64,000 nt of DNA from Paroedura picta (lineage: Eukaryota; Chordata; Lepidosauria; Squamata; Gekkonidae), in assembly GCF_049243985.1 (NCBI RefSeq), contig NC_135370.1, positions 167,613,824 to 167,677,823 on the forward strand, given 5' to 3'. The translations under genes were made by a program, and so were the position numbers. The stretch's first letter is position 1; each line of letters begins with the position of its first letter. Below the pieces are notes generated by a model. It was not told where the DNA came from, did no database searches, and was given only the letters and a program-made list of their open reading frames with translations. Shown piece by piece: positions 10,260-20,021 of this stretch.

Positions 10260-10301
10260 GACCACTGAGGAAGACCCAATAGGGTCGAAACGCGTTTGGT
10301 C
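10260..10301 (+). ncRNA. Hammerhead-ribozyme-like motif
   Basis: Stem I is GACCA (10260-10264) with TGGTC (10297-10301). The core CTGAGGA (10265-10271) fits CUGANGA. Stem II is GACCC/GGGTC (10273-10277, 10282-10286) with loop AATA, followed by the core GAAA (10287-10290). ACGCGT (10290-10295) is self-complementary and could form stem III between two copies, as in dimeric hammerheads of newt satellite and some Penelope-like elements. The predicted cleavage is after T10296. One extra A (10272) between CTGAGGA and stem II departs from the canonical core, so activity is uncertain. Confidence 0.6.
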
Positions 10302-10551
10302 TTATGTGCTGTTAGTTCTGTATAGTTTTTATGTAGTTTTTATTCTGTTTTTAATTGTGCACTATAATAAATAATTACCATTTTTACATTATTTTATTGT
10401 ACAGCTCAACTTCTGAGTTCCTACCTGTAAAGCTTGGGTTGTGTTGATTTTTTGGTTTTGGTTTTGCAAAGCACAATAAGGAGTCATTAATACGATTGCA
10501 CACCTCTAAGTAATTGTCATCTCATTTGAATGCACGTGGGATGGTGTAGAT

Positions 10552-10639
10552 CAGGGGTAGTCAAACTGCATTTGCTGGCAGGGGCTCCTGGGAATTGTAG
10601 TCCATGGACATCTGGAGGGCTGCAGTTTGACTACCCCTG
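10552..10639. mobile_element. Palindromic hAT MITE, internally deleted
   Basis: The ends are CAGGGGTAGTCAAACTGC and GCAGTTTGACTACCCCTG. The left arm has lost its middle. The flanks GTGTAGAT and CTCTAAAA match at only four of eight positions. Confidence 0.85.
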
Positions 10640-10879
10640 CTCTAAAAGTAGACGCTGGACTGGCCAGCCTCTCTTTTTCCCCCAGGAGGGACACTTTCTC
10701 CAAATTCATTGCAATAAAAAAAATTTTTTTTTTAATTCTTTCACCAGCTGGTCTGCCTTCTGTCCAGTGCTCTGACTGCAGGCAGAACGTTTTAGAACAA
10801 AAGCAAGCTTTAAGAACAAAATCATATTTGCTTACAAAATCAGATAGCGAATTCTACAGGGCTACCAGTCAATAGGACA

Positions 10880-11060
10880 CCAGTCAATAGGACCAGGTCC
10901 TTTCCCTGTCTGTAAATAGAAGCCCTGCCTGTCATGCAGTAGCAACTGCGGGTTCCTTCTCCCTCTAAGAGGCAGAGAATGGCAAACCACTTCTGAACGC
11001 CTCTTGCCCTGACAACCCCACGGAGTCCGTTGTGGCTTGACGGCCCTTTCCACCACCAGC
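10880..11060 (+). mobile_element. 5S-Sauria SINE, 3' part
   Basis: GGCAAACCACTTCTGAACGC, then CTCTTGCCCTGACAACCCCA, then GGCTTGACGGC is the tail region of the 5S-derived SINE seen more fully at 41478-41672. The 5S head is missing. Confidence 0.6.
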
Positions 11061-11174
11061 AAAATGAATTATCATAGCATTCGGCCTGTAGGAAAGTACA
11101 TGCCGTCCAACCTTTCATCAACCTTATAAGAGATAAGAGCTTTTTGTTATATCCTGCCTTTTACTACCCTAAAG

Positions 11175-11290
11175 CAGGGGTAGTCAACCTGTGGTCCTCC
11201 AGATGTTCATGGACTACAATTCCCATGAGCAGGGGCTCATGGGAATTGTAGTCCATGAACATCTGGAGGGCCACAGGTTGACTACCCTTG
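11175..11290. mobile_element. Palindromic hAT MITE
   Basis: A nearly perfect palindrome from CAGGGGTAGTCAACC to GGTTGACTACCCTTG. The flanks CCCTAAAG and GTGTAGAG are only partly alike. Confidence 0.88.
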
Positions 11291-11399
11291 GTGTAGAGGA
11301 TGCAGTTATTTCTAGCCTGGATGCCTGTCCCACACCTGCATACCTGTCTTTCTGATCCAAGCAGACATCTACACACCGTGCTATAACTACCACCACTCT

Positions 11400-12358
11400 G
11401 GGTGTTCAGGACACCAAGATCTAAAAACTAACGAAATTGTCTGTGGAGCCAAACTTGTAAGGGTGAGCAAAAGCTGGGCCTAATAGACAGAATGTGAAAA
11501 TCTCCAAAAGGACAGTGTTGTTTAAAATGAAATTTATTACAAAGAAGAACGGAATTTGCTTGACAGTAAGAGCTAAACATGTCTAGAAATAATGCAAGCT
11601 TTGGAGTGCATGGTGGGTTCTCTACACCGTACAGGTCAAACTGAAGGGCAGCTCTTTTTGTTTAAACAATTGTCTAAGATGAAGAAAGCCACATGGAGTC
11701 TCCAAGTAACAGGAAAACACTGCTAAAAGTTGGAATCGGAATTAGAAACCACAGAAAACAGAAGCGACTCCTATTTAGAGCTTCGAAAAAGAGGGTGACT
11801 TAGTCAATGCCCGTTGAATGTGTAAATTGTTGCGAAAATCCCGTGGAAAGGTAGAAAGAGATGAGATTGCTTTCACTCATGATTTGGAATGCCCGTTTCA
11901 CTGCCAGAGTAGCAGGAAGTATGGAGCATACGTATATCTTTATATCTAATTCGGAAGATAGCTCAAAAGTGCAGGCCAAAAAATGCAAACCATGGGTCCG
12001 TGTTACAGACAGGAGGGATTTTTCTACAGACCAGGTCTGCAGAAAAATCTCCAAATTTAACAACAACCCCCCCCCCCCCAGGATTGCGTCTCAAAAGAAG
12101 TGATATCCATTCAGGTGAAGAAATCATCACTAACATTTCCCAAAGTGTGCACAACCATTTCAATGGAGGGAATGGTGAGAGAATGGAGGGTTGCAGCAAA
12201 AAAGCATGACCGGCCTCTTTGCCTAGCTGAGTCAGAGATGCTTCCCCCTCCTGCCCCATTAGCTAATGGATGGTAAGGGGGCAGGGCACACTTCCTGCCT
12301 CAAGCCTCTTGGTAGAATTGCCAATCTCCAGGTGGGGTCTCCCAGAATTACAGCTGAT
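11400..12358. other. No gene recognised
   Basis: About 960 bases hold no family that I can name. Noted within are a 33-bp near-perfect hairpin (12017-12049), a C run after it, and weak open frames on both strands with no resemblance to known proteins. Confidence 0.5.
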
Positions 12359-12366
12359 CTCTAGAT

Positions 12367-12502
12367 AAGGGGTAGTCAACCTGTGGTCCTCCAGATGTTC
12401 ATGAACTACAATTCCCATGAGCCCCTGCCAGCATTTGCTGGCAGGGGCTCATGGGAATTGTAGTCCACGAACACTTGGAGGACCACAGGTTGACTACCCC
12501 TG
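12367..12502. mobile_element. Palindromic hAT MITE, 136 bp
   Basis: It has full-length arms with inner ends GCCCCTGCCAGC and GCTGGCAGGGGC. The left terminal base is changed (AAGGGG for CAGGGG). No clean target duplication was found. Confidence 0.88.
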
Positions 12503-12699
12503 CAGATGACTGAGATCTGTTCCCCCTGAGAAAACAGCTGCTTGGAGGTGGGGTGGGGTGAGGTGGGGTGGGCTGGCTCTCTAGCATTATAACCATCTGA
12601 CTCAGAGTTGCCAGCCAGCTGCAGTGACTACAAGTGGGAAACAGAAAGTAGTAACAGGATAATAGAGGGTGAGCAGGAGGGGAAGAAGCAGGAATGTAG

Positions 12700-12975
12700 T
12701 GCATTTGGAAAGGTCAATAGTTGGCGAGTTTTGTTTCCCATTTAAGTAGTATCGGTTTCGTTTCCCAAGTGAGGACGGTTTGGACAGGGACCCAGCCTAT
12801 ATAAGTCTCGCTGCCCGTTCAGTTCAGTTCAAACTTTATTACAGTCCTTCAGACCAAGTTATATGACGTTAATACATAAAAGACCAAAGAATATGGTCAT
12901 TTAATATAATACAATTTAAAACAGATCATAAAATAGAACTTAACATTATGCTGCTTTAGAGCTGAGTTGTCACCT
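12700..12975 (+). other. TATA-like sequence next to an unidentified repeat
   Basis: CAGCCTATATAAGTCTCGC at about 12795 resembles the promoter part of an LTR or other element. It is followed by a TTCAGTTCAGTTCAAAC stretch and an AT-rich piece resembling a reversed LINE or SINE end. The family is not identified. Confidence 0.25.
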
Positions 12976-13177
12976 GGGGGGTGTCATCACTTAGCAGCCT
13001 CTTTGCTCCATCTACATCATGCTGCCAGTTCTGTTGGTGCTGGTTAGTGGGTGGTTGCATTGGAGAGTTTGGCTTTAAAAAAGGAGTTGTTCAGCATCTG
13101 CTGCCTTATCCAGTTATTGTAAGGAATCAGCAGGGTGAGATGTCCTCCACCCCACAATTTCTCATGAGCATTAACCA

Positions 13178-13755
13178 AGAGCCAGCTTAATGTAGTGGTT
13201 AGGAGTGCGGACTTCTAATCTGGCGAGCTGGGTTTGATTCCCTGCTCCTCCCCCACATGCAGCCAGCTGGGTGGCCTTGGGCTCACCACGGCACTTATAA
13301 AACTGTTCTGACCGAGCAGGAATATCAGGGCTCTCTCAGCCTCACCCGCCTCACAGGGTGTCTGTTGTGGGGAGAGGAAAGGGAAGGCGACTGTAAGCCC
13401 CTTTGAGACTCCTTCGGGTAGAGAAAAGCAGCATATAAGAACCAACTCTTCTTCTTCTTCAGTAATATCAGGGCTCTCTCAGCCTCACCCGCCTCACAGG
13501 GTGTCTGTTGTGGGGAGAGGAAAGGGAAGGTGAATGTAAGCCGCTTTGAGACTCCTTCGGGTAGAGAAAAGCAGCATATAAGAACCAACTCTTCTTCTTC
13601 TTCAGTAATATCAGGGCTCTCTCAGCCTCACCCACCCCACAGGGTGTCTGTTGTGGGGAGAGGAAAGGGAAGGCGACTGTAAGCCGCTTTGAGCCTCCTT
13701 TGGGTAGTGAAAAGTGGGATATAAGAACCAACTCTTCTTCTTCATCTATCCCTCC
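13178..13755 (+). mobile_element. tRNA-derived SINE with a tripled L2-like tail
   Basis: One tRNA-like head and core (13178-13320) is followed by three near-identical tail units of about 143 bases (starting near 13321, 13465 and 13608), each ending AGAACCAACTCTTCTTC. The joints read TTCTTCAGTAATATCAGG, the same as at 3752-4165. Confidence 0.88.
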
Positions 13756-13784
13756 ACACACAGATTGCTGGCAAGGAAGACAAA

Positions 13785-13794
13785 ATCTCTTATT

Positions 13795-13829
<35 letters not shown>

Positions 13830-13930
13830 TTAATTTTCACATTTCTATACTGCCCCTCTCAAAACGTCTCGTGGCGGTTCACAACGACTCAATAAAACAC
13901 AATACGTGTGACAAACACAAAAGACTTTAG
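13785..13930 (-). mobile_element. L2-like LINE tail with (ATTT)n
   Basis: A TTTA/ATTT run (13792-13832) followed by CTATACTGCCCCTCTCAAAA and GTGGCGGTTCACAAC is a reversed L2-like 3' end. Confidence 0.6.
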
Positions 13931-14030
13931 GCATACCCAAGTGTCAGCAAAGGGGCATCCTGTGATCAGGATTTCCTTACTCATAAAAGCTGATCAATTC
14001 AGGCAAAATAGGTTTTTATTATGATAATTA

Positions 14031-14245
14031 CCTCCTGATCTGGATAGCCCAGGCTAGTGTGCTCTCCCTGTATCTCAGAAGCTAAGGAGCATTAGCCTTG
14101 GTTAACATTTGGATGGCAGACCCCCTCCCCCCCCAAAAAGAATACTTTGGTCACTATGCAGAGGAAGGCAGTGGAAAATCACTTCTGTTCATCTCTTGTC
14201 CTGAATATCCTGTAGGCTTGCCATAATTTGGTATAACTCACACTG
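14031..14245 (+). mobile_element. 5S-rRNA-derived SINE (5S-Sauria type)
   Basis: ATCTCAGAAGCTAAGGAGC, then TTAACATTTGGATGGCAGACC follows vertebrate 5S rRNA over its A-box and C-box part. The SINE body and tail follow (GAGGAAGGCAGTGGAAAATC). The copy is moderately diverged and carries a C-run insertion. Confidence 0.78.
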
Positions 14246-14317
14246 CTTCCTATGTATTGGGGAACAAGCATTGTTTTAAACTATAAACCTTCCCCTCAGG
14301 TACCAGGTATTCTAAAG

Positions 14318-14449
14318 CAGTGGTAGTCAACCTGTGGTCCTCCAGATGTCCATGGACTACAATTCCCATGAGCCCCTGCCAGCATTGGCAGGGGCTCGTG
14401 GGAATTGTAGTCCATGGACATCTGGAGGACCACAGGTTGACTACCCGTG
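14318..14449. mobile_element. Palindromic hAT MITE, 7/8 TSD
   Basis: The ends are CAGTGGTAGTCAACC and GGTTGACTACCCGTG. The flanks TTCTAAAG (14310-14317) and TTCTAAAA (14450-14457) differ at one base. Confidence 0.9.
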
Positions 14450-14459
14450 TTCTAAAAGA

Positions 14460-15095
14460 GCATCTAGGCTTTGGGTTCACTGCTGTAAAGTTAAGTTTTG
14501 TGGCTCACCAGCAGGATATGGAAGTCACTGAGGCAGGAATGATATATTAACATAAACAAAAATGTTTGTCTATTTACAAGTAGCTTTCAAGGAACGGATC
14601 AGCAGCACAGGTCTCCAGGCAGACAAAAGAGAAACCACCTGGCTGAGGCACGTTCATTTAAGAGAGCAGTTTCCACTTTCTTTACTACTTGAAACTGGCT
14701 TTTATCCATTAGCGGCCGGGTTGGATCCTCTCTCATACATGGGATTCCACCCACCCAGTTGTTAAGCCTAACAACTGAGGACTCTACTCTCTGTCAGAAG
14801 TAGAGCGAAATCTCTCTGCCACACTCCCAAGCACCAAAGAAGAACCACCTTCTTGGCTTCACACTCACAAGCTCAGCTGCCCTTCATTCTTTCTTCTCTT
14901 TTGCAGAATCAGACCGGTTGTCTGCATATTGCCCAAACCTTCAGGCCACCTGGGCAAGAGGGTGCAGAAAGATGTTAAATAATGTTGGGGAAAGGACTGC
15001 CCCCTATGGGACACCATAATGATGCGTCCAACAGCAGGATTGGCTCTCCCCAATGGCAACCCTCTGTCTTCAACCCGCTTTAGGACTGCACCCTG
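14460..15095. other. No gene recognised
   Basis: Unique-looking sequence with no long conserved frame and no repeat I can name. The frame at 14562-14765 shows no family features. Confidence 0.45.
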
Positions 15096-15099
15096 AATC

Positions 15100-15100
15100 C

Positions 15101-15149
<49 letters not shown>

Positions 15150-15235
15150 TTCTTCTTCTTCTTCTTCTTCTTCTTCTTCTTCTTCTTCTTCTTCTTCTTC
15201 TTCTTCTTCTTCTTCTTCTTCTTCTTCTTCTTCTT
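15100..15235. repeat. Compound microsatellite (ATC)n(TTC)n
   Basis: About 16 ATC units (15101-15149) pass directly into about 28 TTC units (15150-15235). The apparent poly-Asp/Glu, poly-His/Leu and poly-Arg frames across it are artefacts of the repeat. Confidence 0.97.
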
Positions 15236-15239
15236 GAGG

Positions 15240-16485
15240 AATACCTGGGTTGAAAGAGAGGCCCCAGGTAATGTGGCCCATCTACTCTGGAACTCATTTC
15301 AGGCGGTCCCCAGATCTTCCACACAAGTTTGTCTCTTTCAACCACCTCAGATCTAACCTTCCCTTACTGAGAAACATTTTGGTTTGCTGATTTCGTAGAG
15401 TGTTATCTTTGTAGGCCAGGGGCTGTTGCATCAGCCTTCCCTATCACAAAAAGTTTTCCCTGAAACACCAGCCCAAACTATATAAGCCTGCAAACTGCTG
15501 AGATCAAGTGGCAGGCATGACACAGAGCCAAGGGAAAACACAATCCTAAAGAGTCAAGGCCAGCATGAACAATTAGGCTGAAGTAGCCCAATTCTTTGCT
15601 GGGTTGTGGCGCTCAGCATCTTGAGCAGTGGATTTGTACTTCCCAAAAGAGGCTTAGGGGTACCAGCTCTGGGGATATACTGGAAGCCTGAGGAGGGCAG
15701 GGTTGGGGGAGCCTGCTGGACTTCAGGGGAGTAGCCCACCTTCCAAGCGTTCTTTGAGGATCAGTTGTAATTCCAGATCTCCAGCCATCACCTGGAGATT
15801 GAGAAGAGGTTTCCCGTACTGTCAAGAGCCTTCTGAAGTTTAAGGTCATTCCCTGCTGGGCTGCCTCTACAAATGAAGTGCCGGCAATTGCACAAGGAAG
15901 TAACCAGTTTTCATCATGCCCATTGGTGCAACAGGCCAACCAGCTGGGTGACAGGCAACCTTGATTCTGGAAACACCCCTGCCGTTTTTGTTGACGCAGT
16001 CCGTGCTTGCAAACACCCAGGTTTGGAAACCCAACTTGCCCACGGCCCAGAGAAACCCAGCCCATCCTAGAGAAGCACAGACTTATAGTTTGGCTCAGTT
16101 CCTGGCACACACTGCTTGTCTAATATCCACGGGATTTCTTTTTCCTAGAACTGAGTGGCAGAACCCAGCCCGTCACTACTGATTTCCTATGAAGCAATAG
16201 AGCTTTTTGTTGTTTGTTTCTTGCAAAAGGGGGGTGGCCATTCCAAGCTCTGCAAGAAGAAGCCGAAGAGAAGCAGATGTGTGGCAACGGATCGAGAAGA
16301 CTCTTGCTCCGCTCTTTCCTCGGCTTGAACCTGCTTAGGAAAACCTCCCTGAAAAACAAGGAACCTCTCCAAGGCAATATTCTTGTTCTAACAATATGTA
16401 TTCAGCAGAGACAGATAAAAGCACACAGGTAAAAACACACAGAAGGGAAACGGGTTAAAAGATCACAGAATGCAGGAAGTATACA
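15240..16485. other. No gene recognised
   Basis: About 1.25 kb largely free of recognisable repeats. The 165-residue minus-strand frame at 15613-16110 is open but shows no domain or periodic composition typical of a coding exon and is not called. Confidence 0.45.
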
Positions 16486-16487
16486 AG

Positions 16488-16600
16488 GCGGCTTGGCGTA
16501 GTGGGTAAGAGTGGCAGTCTCTACTCTGGAGAACCGGGTTTGATTCCCCACACCTCCACGTGCAGCCAGCACATCCAAGAGCAATGGCTTACCACCACAC
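16488..16600 (+). mobile_element. tRNA-derived SINE, head only
   Basis: GGCTTGGCGTAGTGGGTAAG (A-box) and GGGTTTGATTCCCC (B-box) are intact. The element ends in the core. Confidence 0.75.
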
Positions 16601-16649
16601 ATCTCTTGCCTGGCAGCCAGGAAATCTGGGGATCTCCAGTGTACATTGC

Positions 16650-16810
16650 ACACGTGCCATATGATCCATGATTAAAGAAATAACCTCCTCCAAAATGTCC
16701 TATTGTGAAAAGTCTGGCCAGGGGTCTTGCCCGCCGAGGGCCGTCACTCCATCTCCTGCTGGGTCTTCCTCTTTTCCTGCTCTCATCAATTTTTCCAAGC
16801 AAGATTGTCT
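16650..16810 (-). mobile_element. RTE/BovB-like LINE C-terminal coding fragment
   Basis: The minus strand encodes LGKIDESRKRGRPSRRWSDG, similar to the C-terminal tail of RTE-clade reverse transcriptases (compare LGAIEGKRRRGRQRMRWLDG at 25450). The fragment is short and out of context. Confidence 0.5.
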
Positions 16811-16817
16811 TTTCCCG

Positions 16818-17062
16818 TGAGAAAAGCTGGGTTTTTCGGTACCCTGCTTTTTACTGGCTGAAGGAGTCCCAGAGCGGCTTATGATCACCTTCCCTTTCCT
16901 CTCCACGCAACAGACACCCTGTGAGGTGGTTGGGGCTGAGAGAGCTCTGAGAGAACTGTGACTGGCCCAGGGTCACCCAGCTGGCTGCACGTGGAGGAGG
17001 AGTGGGGAATCAGATCTGCCCCAGATTAGAAGCCATCGCTCCTAACCACTACACCAAGCTGA
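16818..17062 (-). mobile_element. tRNA-derived SINE, L2-like tail
   Basis: A reversed single-tail copy: TACCCTGCTTTTTACTGGC at the left, CCTAACCACTACACCAAGC at the right. Confidence 0.8.
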
Positions 17063-17543
17063 TCTCGTCTTCCCATAACACGATCAAAGAATGATAGCCT
17101 CATACAAACCAGCTCTAAACTTTTTTCCTTATTTTGATAGTTGTGCCACATTGGATTGGGGAAGGGAAGTTCACTTGCAGTGTGTGTGTGTGTGTGTTTC
17201 TTGTTTGCAAGAAGACACCCAGCAGAGCTCCAATAAAGGATTCAGGACTTTTATGCCTCTCCTCTCCAACAAGGGTCCTCCTCCTTCCTCCTTGGCTTGC
17301 ACAGCACCACGCAGATTTTATTTGAATGCAACTTGGGTTCATGTTGTACAGCTGCCCTGGAAGCGTTGCCACCGCTGGGAGAAATCCTGAGTGTAATCAG
17401 CACCCCTTTGTTCTGAAGCCAAAAGACTCCTTTCCCAGCCTCCTCCTTCAGCACAGAAGCTTTAGAAATAGTTGCCCGGATACTGTGTTCAGTTTCCATG
17501 CGAGGAGGGTGGGGGCAGGAGGGAAAAGCCTCTATTCAGCTTT

Positions 17544-18290
17544 AGACTGTGTGGGGTAGCGGTTAAGAGCAGCGGGTTTGATTCCCCGCTCCTCCACATG
17601 CAGCAAGCTGGGTGACCTTGGGATGTAGACAAACTGAAGCGTGTCCAGAGGAGGGCAACAAGGTGGTGAGGGGTTTGGAGACCAAGATGTATAAGAAAAG
17701 GTTGGGGGAGCTCAGTCTGTTTAGCTGAGAGGGGATCTGATAACCATCTTCAAGTATTTGAAAGGCTGCCATGGAGAGGATGGAGCAGAGTTGTTCTCTC
17801 GTGCCCCAGAGGGACGGACCAAAACCAATTGGATGAAATTAATTCAAAAGAAATTCCGTCTAAACATCCGGAAGACGTTCCTGACAGAGCGGTTTCTCAG
17901 TGGAACAGGCTTCCTCGGGAGGTGGTGGGTTCTCCATCTTTGGAGATTTGTAAACAGAGGCTGGAGAGCCATCTGATGGAGAGGCTGATTCTGTGAAGGT
18001 CCAAGGGGGTGGCAGGTTACAGTGGATGAGCAATAGGGTTGTGAGTGTCCTGCATAGTGCAGGGAGATTAGACTAGATGACACATGAAGTCCCTTCTAAC
18101 TCTTATTCTATGATTCTACAGTCCTGATAGTGCTGTTCTGACTGAGTAGTTTCTGTAAGAGCTCTCTCAGCCTCACCTACCTTGTAGGGTATCAGTTGTG
18201 GGGAGAGGAAGGGAAGGAGATGGTAAGCCGCTTTGAGACTCCTTCAGGCAGGGAAAACTGGGATATAAAAAACAATTTCTTCTTCTCCTC
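17544..18290 (+). mobile_element. tRNA-derived SINE split by a CR1 insertion
   Basis: The SINE head and part of its core (17544-17621) stop at GTGACCTTGGG. The rest of the core and the tail resume at about 18114 (CAGTCCTGATAGTGCTGTTC...). The CR1 copy at 17622-18113 lies between them, with a few SINE bases missing at the joint. Confidence 0.75.
17622..18113 (+). mobile_element. CR1 LINE 3' end, 5'-truncated
   Basis: It runs from GTGTCCAGAGGAGGGCAAC through CTCAGTGGAACAGGCTTCC to the octamer tail TTCTATGATTCTA. It is non-coding apart from decayed remnants. It sits inside a tRNA-derived SINE. Confidence 0.85.
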
Positions 18291-18687
18291 TCCCATAACT
18301 TCATTTCAGCTCTGCAGCCAGGGTTCTAAGAAAAAGACTTCCAGACACCCAGTGGGTAATGAATCAGAGGGTTTGCTTCCTTCTGCTGTCAAATGACAGG
18401 AAGGCTCCGGGTGAGTGTGGCCTGCTGGTGAGGAATGTTGATATTACAGGAAGCTGGTGTTGTTGCCAAGATTCCCCGACTCCAAACAAAACATTGCCCT
18501 GCTTCTCAAGGATGGCTTGGATCACCAACGTGTAGTTTGTCTCCGGTTGCTATGCATTCTGCATCATTTCTTGGATCACTCCCAGCTCGTTGGCGAGACC
18601 GAGCCGCCTTCTGGTTTTGTACGAGAGCAAATAAACAAGCACAGTGCAAAACGTCAGCAGGACCACACCTGACTCAACGATTCTAAT

Positions 18688-18935
18688 AGAATAAGAGTTG
18701 GTTTTTATACCCTACTTTTCTCCTCTAGAAAGAGTCTCAAAGCGGGTTACAACAGCTTTCCCTTCCTTTCCCCACAAGAGGAACCTTGTTGGGCTGAGAG
18801 CGCTCTGTTATTACTGCTCTGTGAGAACAGCACTATCAAGGCTGTGATGAGTCCAAGGTCACCCACCTGGCTGCAGATGGAGGAGTGGGGAATCCTAACC
18901 ACTGAATCAAGCCGATTGAGGAGCCAGCTTTCAGG
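18688..18935 (-). mobile_element. tRNA-derived SINE, L2-like tail
   Basis: A reversed copy: AAGAGTTGGTTTTTATACCC at the left; the head at the right is partly deleted (AATCCTAACCACTGAATC). Confidence 0.75.
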
Positions 18936-19129
18936 TGGGTCCTGGAGACCACCTGGAATTATAAGGGGTCTCCAAGCTACAGAGACCAGTTCCCCTGGAG
19001 CAATGGGCAGCTTTGGAGGGTGGGCTGTATGGCATTATGCCCTGTTGAGGTCCTTCCCCAGGGTGCATGGCAACTTCTGCCTTAAACTACCTCCTGTCTC
19101 TCCCCCCTCCGTCCTCCTCAAGCCTGCCT

Positions 19130-19275
19130 ATTAATGTGGATGGTGATGTCACTTCCAGTGACATGTCACTTCCTGGAGGTGTGGCAGGGAGGCGTGGCCA
19201 GCTCACATCACTTCCAGGGCTCCTTGAAGCCTGAAAACTTATTTCAGGGGCTCCACTATGGTCAAAAGGATGAAG
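19130..19275 (-). mobile_element. hAT-like fragment
   Basis: The parts around GGGCTCCTTGAAGCCTGAA and TTTCAGGGGCTCCACTATGG resemble the degraded hAT-type element at 36300-36605. The limits are unclear. Confidence 0.35.
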
Positions 19276-19282
19276 AAGGCTG

Positions 19283-19530
19283 TAATGAAGCTTTGCAACG
19301 TAACCAATCGCTACCCTCTTCTGTGTGCAGCTATGGCCAATGAAAAGCCTCTTGAATGGACCAATCATAGGGCTCCTTTAAAAGCCAATCAGATTGCTTG
19401 GTAGGAAGCCTGTATATAAGTTCGTGGGGTTCTTGTGTTTACTGTTCAGTGGTTAGTAAAGAGCTACTGAAGAAATTGCACCTCTATCTACCAAACCCAC
19501 AGCCTGAATAAAGTGGGAATAGGTTGCCAG
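19283..19530 (+). mobile_element. Possible solo LTR of an endogenous retrovirus (fossil)
   Basis: Four CCAAT-type boxes are followed by a TATATAAG box near 19412 and, about 90 bases later, an AATAAAG signal near 19508. This compact U3-R order is typical of retroviral LTRs. No internal retroviral genes lie next to it, so it would be a solo LTR. The family and ends are not resolved. Confidence 0.4.
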
Positions 19531-19865
19531 ACCTGTGCTTGCAAATCCCAGGGCCTTTGGGGGAGGGCAGAGCTTGGCATGGGGAAGGGTAACAGGCAGC
19601 TACATGTAAGCTGATCTGAGTCTCCTTCGGGTAATCAAAAGTGGGGTACAAAACCTTCTCTTCTCATCTATACTAAGCCCCAAGACTACTGAGGTCTCAA
19701 CAGCCACTTGGATTCCTGCCTGGCATATAATTAGTATTGTCAACAAACTGGAGGAAAAAATAAGACCTATCCCAGAGACTTGTTGGTCAGGTGAAGCATT
19801 TCCTGGCATGGAGATGAGTAACATCACCTGGTAAATAACATCCTTTAAGCCTTTATTAAAGGGGT

Positions 19866-20015
19866 AACATGGCATAGTGTACTGGCTAAAGTGGCAGACT
19901 AGAATCTGGAAGACTCAGGTTCAAATCCCTGCTCTGCTGGGGAAGCTTGCTGGGTTACTAGCTACACACAAAACCTAACCTACCTCAAAGGGCTGTTGTG
20001 AGGATAATATGGAAG
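19866..20015 (+). mobile_element. MIR-like SINE, tRNA-derived head
   Basis: GGCATAGTGTACTGGCTAAAG and AGGTTCAAATCCCTGCTCTG are A-box and B-box parts. ACCTACCTCAAAGGGCTGTT and GTGAGGATAATATGG follow, as in MIR-type elements. Confidence 0.65.
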
Positions 20016-20021
20016 AGAGAA

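Larger units (their letters stand above)
9499..10421. mobile_element. Penelope-like (inferred) inverted-pair element, interrupted by a hAT
   Basis: The left arm (9499-9614) and right arm (10295-10421) are reverse complements with about 97% identity apart from an 11-12-base difference. The right copy has a hammerhead-like motif at its inner end (10260-10301). Paired, inverted LTR-like repeats with hammerhead motifs are known for Penelope-like retroelements, but no reverse transcriptase is present to prove the family. The hAT at 9702-10122 sits between the arms and is not part of the element. Confidence 0.6.

Noticed and set aside
11175-11290. CRISPR-like or clustered regular repeats
   Set aside because: The repeated hairpins are scattered MITEs with hAT target duplications, not an array.
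14865-15345. Acidic poly-Glu/Asp and poly-Arg proteins
   Set aside because: They are translations of the (ATC)n(TTC)n microsatellite.
15613-16110. 165-codon minus-strand frame
   Set aside because: No recognisable domain, no splice context, and overlapping frames of similar quality; chance is the simpler explanation.
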